Part shown: piece after piece, positions 1 to 8,508 of the stretch | Numbering within the stretch: the stretch's first letter is position 1 | Layout of the letters: each line of letters opens with the position of its first letter | Made by a program: the position numbers and the translations under genes | Assembly (NCBI GenBank): GCA_016708725.1 | Contig: JADJFE010000030.1 | Span: 558,001-622,000 of the forward strand | Reading direction: 5' to 3' | Source: Candidatus Aalborgicola bjergmarkensis | Lineage (GTDB): Bacteria; Pseudomonadota; Gammaproteobacteria; Burkholderiales; Burkholderiaceae_C | Length of the DNA: 64,000 nucleotides | The notes under the pieces: generated by a model | What the model was told of the DNA's origin: nothing | The model's database searches: none | Seen by the model: only the letters and a program-made list of their open reading frames with translations

Positions 1-2
1 TC

Positions 3-458
3 GTGGTACTTCCCGATAACAAGACGTTTACTGGAAACAGGATTGTCATTCTCACAGCCTCATCCTATCTGTTCAGGCTTTTTGTCCTGGTTTACGTCAC
101 CCCGAACCAAGTTGCCAAGGAGTATTTTGCAGGACTCAGGAATATTCAGAATCCGGAGATGGCCGAGAGCGCCCTGATGGATACGATTTGCGAATCTGGT
201 AATATGTCGGTGGGTGCCTTGAATCGTGATATGTCAAAAATATTTCCACATATCGGATTGTCCACCCCCAATATTATTGACAAGCATTGTGGAGATTATC
301 TCCATTCCCTGAAATGTGGACATATTCAGCATTTTGAAATTTCCATAGGTCAGAAATATACTTTTCATGTTTCTTTATGTGTCAGCCAATATGACAATAT
401 TGATTTTTCCGTAGATACTACCGAAGTCGAATCGACTGGTGAATTAGAAATGTTTTAG
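3..458 (+). CDS. CheX/CheC-like chemotaxis phosphatase domain protein, 5' end outside window
   Basis: The frame is open from the window edge, so the GTG at position 3 is probably not the real start and the N-terminus is missing. The visible 151 residues contain the CheC/CheX/FliY phosphatase signature D-x3-E-x2-N followed about 22 residues later by P (DTICESGN ... STP). In known members this motif dephosphorylates CheY-P. The C-terminus (STGELEMF) closely resembles that of the next gene (SSGELDLF), so the two are paralogous domains. The gene is 13 bp upstream of the receiver/CheX fusion and a CheY gene, which supports a role in resetting the chemotaxis signal. It could itself carry an upstream receiver domain, which cannot be seen. 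Confidence 0.65.
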   Translation: MVLPDNKTFTGNRIVILTASSYLFRLFVLVYVTPNQVAKEYFAGLRNIQNPEMAESALMDTICESGNMSVGALNRDMSKIFPHIGLSTPNIIDKHCGDYLHSLKCGHIQHFEISIGQKYTFHVSLCVSQYDNIDFSVDTTEVESTGELEMF

Positions 459-471
459 GAGGAGCATACCA

Positions 472-1452
472 ATGGATGATCAGGCAAAGCTGGCAAGTAA
501 AATTTTGGTTCTGGACAGTGACACCAGTTGCCACGAGAAAATAAAGGAGTTCTGCGACAGTAACGGGTTGGTGGGCTTGAAGGTACAGCCTGACAACGCG
601 ATGGCGGTGCTGCGCTCCAATGTAGACTTGGGAGGCATCATCCTGTCAGAGAATTACGGTGGCAAGGAGCATGGCGGCCTGTTGATGGCACGCAAGATTC
701 ATAATATTCGTGCCGAACTGCCAATTTTTTTGCGCCGGGATTCCGTGTCTTCTCTGGATGATATTCCGGAGGATGATCGTGCAGCGCTCAGTGCGGCGTT
801 CACAATCAATGACATTGATAATCTGCGCTCCATTCTGGACGAATTCATATTCAGTCTTTCATACCCCAATGCCCTGGTGCGTGGCATCACCGAAATGACC
901 AAGACGGCCCTGGAGAGTCAATTCAAGGACCTGGAAATAGAGACCGCAACCCCCTACATTGTGCGTGACCGTTTGATCTACGGTGAGATATTCACACTCA
1001 TTCCGCTGGAGGCGCACTGGTGCCGTGGTTACATGATGTTCCAGACCGAGGAGATTCCTTTGCTGGAACTGGTAAAGTCCGATAGAACCCATATCCGGCC
1101 AGCAGAAGGTTTCGATTTTCGTAACCTCAACAGTGTCCTGGGCGAAATCACCAATCTGGTGTGGGGCGCGTTCAAAAACCGGTATGTGGCTACTGACCGT
1201 CCACCCACCAGTTGGGCCTTGTCGCAGGTTCCAATTATCATCAACCACCTGCATCGCTACATTTCCTTCGGTTCCGAAAATCCGCAGCTGTGCTTCAAGT
1301 ACACTGTGGTGGACAGGTCGAAGAAAAATGCAGCGCCTTTGGTGCTGTATCAAAAATTTGTGTTTAATTTGAGTTGGTCGCCTGATGATTTCAAGGAAAA
1401 TGAGACTTCGGTTGAGGACTTGGTAAGCTCAGGCGAATTGGATTTGTTTTAA
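472..1452 (+). CDS. Pseudo-receiver domain fused to CheX-like phosphatase domain
   Basis: 326 aa. Residues about 10-125 have receiver-domain spacing (KILVLDSD at the first acidic patch), but the phospho-acceptor position aligned to Asp53 of the neighbouring CheY is Glu60 (IILSENYGG), and the conserved C-terminal Lys-Pro is not visible. Residues about 135-300 form a CheX-like domain with the signature S-x3-E-x2-N (SVLGEITN) and a downstream Pro. The likely cytoplasmic role is dephosphorylation of CheY-P, with the receiver acting as a docking or constitutively 'on' module (inference). An AGGAGG-like ribosome site lies about 10 bp before the ATG. It is the middle gene of a cluster CheX / REC-CheX / CheY / MCP. 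Confidence 0.7.
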   Translation: MDDQAKLASKILVLDSDTSCHEKIKEFCDSNGLVGLKVQPDNAMAVLRSNVDLGGIILSENYGGKEHGGLLMARKIHNIRAELPIFLRRDSVSSLDDIPEDDRAALSAAFTINDIDNLRSILDEFIFSLSYPNALVRGITEMTKTALESQFKDLEIETATPYIVRDRLIYGEIFTLIPLEAHWCRGYMMFQTEEIPLLELVKSDRTHIRPAEGFDFRNLNSVLGEITNLVWGAFKNRYVATDRPPTSWALSQVPIIINHLHRYISFGSENPQLCFKYTVVDRSKKNAAPLVLYQKFVFNLSWSPDDFKENETSVEDLVSSGELDLF

Positions 1453-1468
1453 TTTTTTAGAGATAACC

Positions 1469-1837
1469 ATGGCGCAAGTATTAATTGTTGATGACTCAAG
1501 TACTGTTCGAAACGAAGTTGGCGATTTTCTCAAGGCCAACGGTTTGAATGTGGCCTTTGCCGTCGATGGTCGCGATGGTCTGGCCAAGCTCAAGGCGGAT
1601 CCGGCTGTCAAACTGATTTTGTGCGATGTGAACATGCCCAATATGGACGGCCTGACCATGGCCGAGAAGGTGCGTGGTGAACTCAAGAACAGCGCGGTCA
1701 ATATCATCATGCTGACGACCGAAAATTCTCCTGCCATGAAAGAGCGCGGCAAGGCTGCCGGCATCAAGGGCTGGATCGTCAAACCCTTCAAGGGCGAGGC
1801 GGTAATCGCCACCTTGAAGAAACTCGTGGGTGCATAA
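1469..1837 (+). CDS. cheY: CheY-type single-domain response regulator
   Basis: 122 aa single receiver domain. Asp8/Asp9 form the acidic pocket, Asp53 is the phospho-acceptor (LILCDVNMP), Thr83/Thr84 the switch position and Lys105 is followed by Pro (IVKPF). There is no output domain, as expected for a protein that carries phosphate from a CheA kinase to the flagellar motor or to a phosphate sink. It lies 16 bp after the REC-CheX gene and is followed by a strong terminator, so it ends the transcription unit. Many genomes hold several CheY paralogues, so this need not be the main motor-binding CheY. Confidence 0.85.
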   Translation: MAQVLIVDDSSTVRNEVGDFLKANGLNVAFAVDGRDGLAKLKADPAVKLILCDVNMPNMDGLTMAEKVRGELKNSAVNIIMLTTENSPAMKERGKAAGIKGWIVKPFKGEAVIATLKKLVGA

Positions 1838-1867
1838 GCTGCGTTCCTAACGGTTAGGGTCGGCCTG

Positions 1868-1900
1868 AATCACGTGCCCTGTCTGTGGCACGTGATTTTT
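1868..1900 (+). terminator. Rho-independent terminator after cheY
   Basis: A perfect 11-bp inverted repeat (AATCACGTGCC at 1868-1878 and its complement at 1887-1897) with an 8-nt loop, running into a short T tract. It lies 30 bp past the cheY stop and separates the CheX/CheY unit from the chemoreceptor gene. Confidence 0.8.
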
Positions 1901-1993
1901 CGTTCGTGTTTGTTTTTGTCCGTGCGTGCGTATCTCTCTGTGTCGGAAGCGCAGGCCCATCAATATCCCTAGCTTTGATTGGAGATTGTTCCA

Positions 1994-3166
1994 ATGCCTG
2001 CGCCTATCGCCCAATGGAAATCCTGGAGTATTGGAACCAAGCTTTCCTTCAATGTTATTGGCATTTTTGCCCTGGTTTTGACGGGATTCGTTGTCACCGT
2101 TTACTTGGTCACTGACCGTGTGATGGAGCGTCGCGCCGGTCAGGACATTGCCGAAAAGACCGAATTGCTGTTGCACTTGATGGAGTCTGCTGACCGCGAT
2201 TTGCGCAAGCAAATTGGCTTCATGGCCAAATCGTTTCAGGGGAAGCTGGGTGGTAGTTTGGAGATTGGCTCCGAAACAATCGATATTCTTGGCAAACCAA
2301 CCCCGGTTCTGAAACTCAACAACACACCGCTTAATTTGAACTTTGCATTGGTGGACGGATTTACCCAAACCACCGGCATTGTGGCAACAGTGTTCGCGCG
2401 CACTGGTGACGACTTTCTGCGCGTTACAACGTCCTTGAAAAATGAAAAGGGTGAACGCGCCATCGGCACGCTGCTGGATAGGGCGCATCCAGGCTACAAG
2501 GCGGTTCTGGACGGTAGGGCGTACACCGGCATGGCCACCTTGTTTGGTCACAAGTACATGACCCAATATGACCCAATCAAGGATAGTTCCGGTAAGCTGA
2601 TTGGCTTGTCATTCGTGGGTTTGGACTTCACTGCTTATGTGGCCGAGTTGTATGCCACTTTTCAACACCTTAAAGTTGGCAAGACAGGATATTTTTATGT
2701 GTTGGATGCCCGGCCTGGAGACAAACTGGGTAACGTGCTGGTGCATCCCACCGCCGTGGGGAAAAATTTGCTTGATGCACGCGACAACGATGGGCGACCT
2801 TTCATCCGGGACATGCTGGAGCGCAAGGAAGGGGTCATTCGCTACCCCTGGATCAACAAGGAACTGGGCGAAACCAGTCCCAGGGACAAGGTGGTTGCTT
2901 TCGTCACACTGCCCAGTTGGCAAATACTGATTGCCGGAGGTGCTTATGTTGACGAGTTTACCGAGGATACGCGTGCTTTGGTGCGTTACTTCAGTTTGGG
3001 GGGAGGGGCGCTGATCGTGGTGCTGGCACTGGTGCTCTACCGTTTTATACGCTGGTTTATCAGTCTGCCGCTGGGCCGGGTGACTGCAGCCGCACAGTCG
3101 TTGGCTCGCAGCCTTTGGCGCTCACGGAAACTGACCCACCTCTGCTCACTGGAATTGACCCACTGA
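1994..3166 (+). pseudogene. Methyl-accepting chemotaxis protein, N-terminal part, interrupted by an insertion
   Basis: Start chosen at the ATG at 1994 because GGAG lies 9 bp upstream. The fragment has an N-terminal membrane segment (about residues 13-38), a long periplasmic region of Cache_3-Cache_2 type (about 40-315) that would sense small ligands, a second membrane segment near residues 333-355, and the first residues of a HAMP domain. The native reading frame runs to 3112 (AAAQSLARS). The remaining codons to the stop at 3166 come from the insertion. The rest of the HAMP and the signalling domain resume at 4566. As it stands the sensor is physically separated from its signalling half, so it should not signal. 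Confidence 0.9.
3107..3112 (+). repeat. Left copy of target-site duplication (CGCAGC)
   Basis: CGCAGC at 3107-3112 directly precedes the left terminal repeat of the insertion and recurs at 4560-4565 directly after the right one. Removing 3113-4565 and keeping this copy restores an in-frame HAMP domain. Confidence 0.8.
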
Positions 3167-4559
3167 CTTTGGCTGGGGCGGCTGGGATGTAGTGATGCAC
3201 CCGTCCGCCGTGGACAAACCACCTGCCCACTGGACAAGACTGTGAACAGCCCTGCGGGTACGTGGTTTGCCCCCGCTCCTCGACAGATGCCTACGGCCGA
3301 CGCGCTTGCGCTTGTCGAACAGCCTTCTTAAAAAGGGAAGTCAAAGACAAGACAACCAAGAGTCAATGACTACCAAAACCCCACCCCCCGCCTGGACAAT
3401 TGATACCGTGTCGTCTGAATAAACAGGTGATCCCGCCAATAGAAAACAAGAAAGTGAAAAAAAGAGTTGACGAACGAAAGATTTACGGTTGAGAATGTAT
3501 CATCGTAAAGGTTCCGGAGCATGCAAACAAATTTTGAGCCATAACGACCCTCTTTTACGAAATCGCCGACCCTCGGTAGTGTTTGCAAGCAACTAGAAAT
3601 TGGTTGCCGATCAGGACTCGTTGGCGCGCGCCAACACTAGCAACCCGTTGATTTATAAGAGTATTCCATTTTTCGAACACATTGCTATTCGCAGAATCAA
3701 ACAACTGTGCAGTCGGTGGGTCAGCTTCTGTTGAGCATAAGTTGGTCAGAAATATTGAGCACCGAGGCGATGGTCGATGCCTTGCTTGATCGGCTGCAGC
3801 ACCATCCGCATTGAAGGTGCATCTTTGCGCACCAGCGCACCTGCCACAGCACCTGTGCAGAGCTCAACCAGTCCTGCGAGCCCCAAGGCAAAGTAAAACC
3901 GTCTCACCACCGCCGTGCAGTATCTGCTTGATGGAAGGAAGGGGTCGGTGGATATGTGGACAAGCTTGCAAAACGCCCAGCTTGACCACATACCCACGCC
4001 TCCCACCCGTACTTACCCACAAGGGTCTTGCCCACGGGCCTGACGCGCTTCGCTTGCCAAATTGCCATTTGAAAATAAAACCATGAAGACCAATACCAAG
4101 ACAAAAAACCGGGGCAACGCCATCCAGTTGCATACGCAAAACGAGAACAGCTTAAATTAACTGAAAAATTTGTCTTGACTCTCAGTTCCACCTTACACCG
4201 GTTCACCAAGTATCAAAACGGGTATTCTGCCAACAACGCAAGAGGCTCGATTTGATCAACAACGGTGATGGATGCAGCAATCAATCCATCACGCAACTTG
4301 ATCAATTCAGACAGGAATAGCATCACGGAAGGTGATCATGCTCATCGTCGACCAGGGTGGAAACCCGTGCTTGCGTAACCGAATTTCATCTTCAAACGGG
4401 TTGCTTCTTCAATGAACTGAAGTCGCTTCTTCACGCACATTGGTCGAGCCAATGATCGCCGATTCTGCTTCCTGCAGGCTATCAAGTTACAAACAGCCGC
4501 GCAACCGGTGGGTCAGCTTTCTGTGAGCACAGGTGGGTCATTTATTTTGAGCGCCGAAG
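3113..4559. mobile_element. Decayed insertion element (IS21-like ends, no transposase) in the chemoreceptor gene
   Basis: A 1447-bp segment bounded by imperfect inverted repeats of about 52 bp (3113-3166 and 4507-4559). Each end has two direct sub-repeats of the form GAGC...GTGGGTCA, the multiple-terminal-repeat layout I associate with IS21 relatives. A third copy of the right-hand end lies inside at 3714-3766, which suggests two nested or tandem remnants. The 1.4 kb contains no credible protein gene: its longest frames are under about 105 codons, overlap on both strands and resemble nothing I know. The ends differ from those of the IS21 copy at 50.2-52.5 kb, so this is a different element. 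Family assignment is an inference from end structure only. Confidence 0.7.
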
Positions 4560-4565
4560 CGCAGC
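4560..4565 (+). repeat. Right copy of target-site duplication (CGCAGC)
   Basis: Second copy of the 6-bp direct repeat that flanks the insertion. The chemoreceptor frame continues directly after it ([15 protein letters not shown]). Confidence 0.8.
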
Positions 4566-5417
4566 GACTTGCGCTCGCGGTTGCACACCAGTCGCAGCGA
4601 TGAAATCGGCGAACTAATGGCTGCCGTGAACCAGATTGGAACGGCATTGACCAGCGTGGTGACTGACGTGCGTCTGGGGGCACAGAGTGTGGCGCATGCC
4701 AGCTCCGAAATTTCGGACGGTAACCTCGATTTATCCTCACGGACCGAACAACAGGCTAGCGCCTTGCAGCAGACTGCAGCTTCGATGGAGGAATTGGGTG
4801 CCACTGTCAAACAAAACGCTGAGAATGCACGCAACGCCAATCAACTGGCGCTGAGTGCTTCCAGTATTGCTGTGCAAGGTGGCAAGGTTGTCGGGCAGGT
4901 CGTGGAGACCATGAAGGACATCAACGCCTCTTCGCGCAAAATTTCTGACATCATTGGCGTGATCGATGGCATTGCCTTCCAAACCAATATCCTGGCGCTT
5001 AATGCAGCGGTTGAGGCCGCGCGCGCTGGTGAACAGGGGCGTGGATTCGCCGTGGTTGCCTCGGAAGTGCGCAGTCTTGCCGGACGCTCGGCTGCGGCAG
5101 CAAGTGAAATCAAAACCCTGATTCACGCCAGCGTGGAGCGGGTGGAACAGGGCACCAACTTAGTGGATCGGGCAGGTGTCACTATGGCAGAAGTGGTTAG
5201 CAGTATTCAGCGCGTGACGGAAATTGTGGGAGAAATCAGTTCAGCCAGTCATGAGCAGGCGCTGGGTGTGAGTCAAGTTGGTGAGGCGGTCACACAGATG
5301 GATCAGACGACCCAACAAAATGCTGCGCTGGTTGAACAAATGGCCGCGTCTGCATCCAACCTGAAGTCGCAATCGCAAGAGTTGGTGCATGCCGTGTCTG
5401 TATTCAAGTTGCCGTAA
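4566..5417 (+). pseudogene. Methyl-accepting chemotaxis protein, C-terminal HAMP and signalling part
   Basis: This is the continuation of the gene that begins at 1994. It opens with the second half of a HAMP domain ([16 protein letters not shown]), then the long helical signalling domain with the highly conserved hairpin tip ([20 protein letters not shown], then [17 protein letters not shown]). Joined to residues 1-373 of the first part it would give a normal receptor of about 656 aa. No good start codon with a ribosome site lies before the HAMP remnant, so separate expression is unlikely. The signalling domain shows no internal stop or frameshift, which points to a fairly recent disruption. 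Confidence 0.9.
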
Positions 5418-5491
5418 GACTCAACTATGTGAGTTGCTAAGTGATGGCAACGATACGTGTTGGTAAATTTTAAAGAGGGCAAAGCATAAGC

Positions 5492-5914
5492 ATGACTATT
5501 TGGTTAAACGTGCGCGACGGTGCGGGCTACGAGAATAACCAGGAGGACCACTGTGCCGTTTTTTATCTGCAAGAACCGCTGGATGCGCTGGCCAACCAGT
5601 TGGGAGTGGTGCCCATCAGCAGCTTTTTTGATGATACCGATGCGCGGTACAACCTGGATGATGCGGATGAATTTGACGAATCCGAAGTATCGGAAGAGGG
5701 TTGGTCAGTTGATGCTGCCAAATGGTTTCCCGCCAAGGACGTGCTGGTCTGTGTGGCCGCATTGCGCGCGCACCTGAGTACCAACCCCGATACCTTGCCG
5801 TCTGTTGACGGCTGGAGGCAAGCAGATGTCGTGGATGAGCTTGGTGATCTCGAGTCTGGATTGCAGCGTGCAGCACAGCAGTCGAAGACCGTTCATTTGT
5901 GCATCGTTATGTGA
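5492..5914 (+). CDS. Hypothetical acidic protein
   Basis: 140 aa that I do not recognise. It is strongly acidic in the middle (residues about 48-70, rich in Asp and Glu: DDTDARYNLDDADEFDESE) and has no signal peptide or membrane segment, so it is probably cytoplasmic. An AGAGG-like site precedes the ATG. It follows the chemoreceptor gene by 74 bp on the same strand and converges with prmC 2 bp away. Its length and smooth codon use suggest a real gene. Nothing visible assigns a function. Confidence 0.6.
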   Translation: MTIWLNVRDGAGYENNQEDHCAVFYLQEPLDALANQLGVVPISSFFDDTDARYNLDDADEFDESEVSEEGWSVDAAKWFPAKDVLVCVAALRAHLSTNPDTLPSVDGWRQADVVDELGDLESGLQRAAQQSKTVHLCIVM

Positions 5915-5916
5915 TG

Positions 5917-6750
5917 TCATGGGTGGCGTCCGCCAGTGCAGCGTTCGGTACCTGCGAGGTCGCGGCGCGACTGCACTGCCTGTAGTCCTGCAGCAGTGAG
6001 TAGAGTTTGTACGGCTTTCGCTTGGTCGTAGCCATGTTCCAGGAGCAGCCAGCCATTGGGCTGCAGGTAGCGTGGTGCTTCGCTTGCTATATGGCGCAAG
6101 GCGTGCAGGCCATCCGCTCCTCCGACTAATGCAGTCAGCGGTTCATGCCGCAAAGCATACAGATGTGCATCCCGTTCCGCAATGTAGGGTGGATTAGACA
6201 CAATCAGTGCAAAGTCGCCTTGCAACGCCTGCAGCCAGGAGGTTTGTATGCAGGCTATGTCAAGTTGCAAGCGGCGTGCATTCGTTCTGGCCACATCCAG
6301 GGCTGCGGCGCTGTTGTCCACGGCGACGACGTGCCAGTCCGGGCGAACCGATTTAAGCGCCAGGGCAATGGCGCCACTGCCCGTACCTAAGTCCAGCACA
6401 CGTGTTGCAGTCGGTGCGTTTGCCAAAAGTTCCAGCGCCCAGTCAACCAATGTTTCGGTATCGGGGCGGGGGACAAGCACCCGTGCATCGACTTGTAAAT
6501 CCAGGCCGTAAAACTCTTTGTGGCCGGTAATGTAGGCAATCGGTTCCCCTGTCGTGCGGCGTAGCACGGATTCCTTGAACACGGACTGGGGCTCGGGCAA
6601 GAGCACGTCCGTGTCATGTGCCAGCAACCAGGCACGGTCATGGGGCATACGGCCAAGGGCGTGCAGCAATAGCAACTGCGCATCCAGCCGCTCCAGCCCG
6701 AGGGCCTGTGCGTGAACCAATGCCTGACCAAGCGCCACCATGGTCACCAT
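5917..6750 (-). CDS. prmC: Peptide chain release factor N5-glutamine methyltransferase
   Basis: 277 aa class I methyltransferase. It methylates the Gln of the GGQ motif in release factors RF1/RF2, using S-adenosylmethionine. Seen here: an N-terminal helical release-factor-binding domain, the SAM-binding motif (DLGTGSGAIAL) near residue 120, and the NPPY catalytic motif (SNPPYIAERD) near residue 185. Length matches the family. The start may be this ATG or the one nine bases downstream (MVALGQ). It is 7 bp downstream of ettA, so the two probably form one unit concerned with translation. Confidence 0.93.
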   Translation of the reverse strand: MVTMVALGQALVHAQALGLERLDAQLLLLHALGRMPHDRAWLLAHDTDVLLPEPQSVFKESVLRRTTGEPIAYITGHKEFYGLDLQVDARVLVPRPDTETLVDWALELLANAPTATRVLDLGTGSGAIALALKSVRPDWHVVAVDNSAAALDVARTNARRLQLDIACIQTSWLQALQGDFALIVSNPPYIAERDAHLYALRHEPLTALVGGADGLHALRHIASEAPRYLQPNGWLLLEHGYDQAKAVQTLLTAAGLQAVQSRRDLAGTERCTGGRHP

Positions 6751-6757
6751 GACATAC

Positions 6758-8419
6758 TTATTTCAAGGCTTTGAAACGCACGCGATGTGGTTTTGCGCCT
6801 TCTTCACCAAGACGTTTCTTTTTGTCAGCTTCGTATTCCTGGTAGTTGCCATTGAAAAAAGTCCATTGGCTATCGCCTTCAGCCGCCAGGATGTGGGTTG
6901 CAATGCGGTCGAGGAACCAGCGATCATGGCTGATGACCATGACGGAGCCAGCGAATTCGAGCAAGGCATCTTCGAGCGCACGCAAGGTTTCTACATCCAG
7001 GTCGTTGGATGGCTCGTCGAGCATCAGCACATTGCCTCCTGCAATCAGGGTTTTGGCCAGGTGCAGGCGTCCACGCTCTCCTCCTGATAAGGTGCCGACC
7101 CGCTTTTGCTGGTCACCGCCACTGAAGTTGAAACGGCCACAATACGCACGGCTGGGCATCTGAAATTTGCCCACGTTGAGAATATCGAGTCCTCCGGAAA
7201 CGTCTTCCCAAACGGTTTTTTCGTTGCTCAGATCGTCACGGGTTTGATCGACAAACGCCATTTTGACTGTGGACCCTATCACCACCTCGCCATTGTCAGC
7301 CTTTTCCTTGCCCGCGATGAGTTTGAATAGCGTGGATTTTCCTGCTCCGTTAGGGCCGATGATGCCGACGATGGCACCAGCGGGAATCGTAAAACTGAGG
7401 TTGTCGATCAGTAAGCGATCACCGAACGATTTGCTGACGTTGCGAAATTCAATCACCTGGGAGCCGAGGCGTTCTGCCACCGGGATGAATATCTCATTGG
7501 TTTCGACACGTTTTTGGTATTCGTAATCGGACAACTCCTCAAAACGTGCCAGCCGCGATTTGCTCTTGGCCTGACGTCCCTTGGGGTTCTGGCGTGCCCA
7601 TTCGAGTTCCTTTTTCAAGGCCTTGGCGCGTGCATCCTCGCCTTTTTGCTCTTGTGTCAGGCGAATACCCTTTTGCTCCAGCCACGAGCTGTAGTTGCCT
7701 TTCCAGGGAATGCCTTGACCACGGTCAAGTTCCAGAATCCATTCAGCGGCATTGTCCAGAAAATAGCGGTCATGGGTAATGGCAACCACGGTGCCGGGGT
7801 AGCGCTGCAAGAACTGCTCCAGCCAGTCGACCGATTCGGCGTCCAGATGGTTTGTCGGCTCATCAAGTAGCAGCATGTCGGGCTTGGACAGCAGCATACG
7901 GCACAGCGCTACACGACGTTTTTCGCCGCCGGACAGCACCCCGACAACCGCTTCCCAAGGGGGGAGACGCAGTGCGTCTGCGGCAATTTCCAGTTGGTGT
8001 TCCGAGTCGGTTCCCGCTGTGGCAATGATCGCCTCCAGCCGGGCTTGTTCGGCCGCCAGGGCGTCAAAATCGGCATCGGGCTCGCCATAGGCGTGGTACA
8101 CGGCCTCGAGTTTTTCCTTGGCGGCAAAAACTTCCCCCATGCCCTCTTCGATACTTTGGCGCACGGTGTGTTCCGGATTGAGTTTGGGTTCCTGGGGCAA
8201 GTACCCGATGTTGAGTCCGGGCATGGGGGTGGCCTCACCCTGAATTTCATGATCCAGTCCGGCCATGATCTTGAGCAGGGTGGATTTTCCCGAACCATTG
8301 ACCCCCAAGACACCAATTTTTGCGCCGGGGAAAAAACTCAGTGAAATGTCTTTCAGAATCTGACGTTTGGGCGGCACGATTTTGCCGACCTTGTTCATGG
8401 TAAATACGTACTGTGCCAT
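6758..8419 (-). CDS. ettA: Energy-dependent translational throttle protein EttA (ABC-F)
   Basis: 553 aa, a soluble ABC-F ATPase with two nucleotide-binding domains and no membrane segments. Known EttA binds the ribosomal E site and gates entry into elongation according to the ATP/ADP ratio. Seen: Walker A motifs GVNGSGKST and GPNGAGKST, signatures LSGGEKRRVAL and LSGGERGRLHLAKT, and Walker B LLLDEPTNHLD. The start at 8419 was chosen because the protein then begins MAQYVFTMNKVGK, the usual EttA N-terminus; a frame extending 16 codons upstream exists but looks like untranslated leader. It lies downstream of the DUF1631 gene with an 89-bp gap. Confidence 0.95.
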   Translation of the reverse strand: MAQYVFTMNKVGKIVPPKRQILKDISLSFFPGAKIGVLGVNGSGKSTLLKIMAGLDHEIQGEATPMPGLNIGYLPQEPKLNPEHTVRQSIEEGMGEVFAAKEKLEAVYHAYGEPDADFDALAAEQARLEAIIATAGTDSEHQLEIAADALRLPPWEAVVGVLSGGEKRRVALCRMLLSKPDMLLLDEPTNHLDAESVDWLEQFLQRYPGTVVAITHDRYFLDNAAEWILELDRGQGIPWKGNYSSWLEQKGIRLTQEQKGEDARAKALKKELEWARQNPKGRQAKSKSRLARFEELSDYEYQKRVETNEIFIPVAERLGSQVIEFRNVSKSFGDRLLIDNLSFTIPAGAIVGIIGPNGAGKSTLFKLIAGKEKADNGEVVIGSTVKMAFVDQTRDDLSNEKTVWEDVSGGLDILNVGKFQMPSRAYCGRFNFSGGDQQKRVGTLSGGERGRLHLAKTLIAGGNVLMLDEPSNDLDVETLRALEDALLEFAGSVMVISHDRWFLDRIATHILAAEGDSQWTFFNGNYQEYEADKKKRLGEEGAKPHRVRFKALK

Positions 8420-8508
8420 TGATGATGATCGTGGTTGAAGGAGTAAACGCCGCATTATCGACGGCATCGTCCAGCTGCACGCTGCACAAGTCGATAGAAG
8501 TCAAGGAA

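Noticed and set aside
859..1353. 164-codon open frame on the minus strand opposite the REC-CheX gene
   Set aside because: No ribosome site or known family, and the plus-strand gene has a clear domain signature and operon context.
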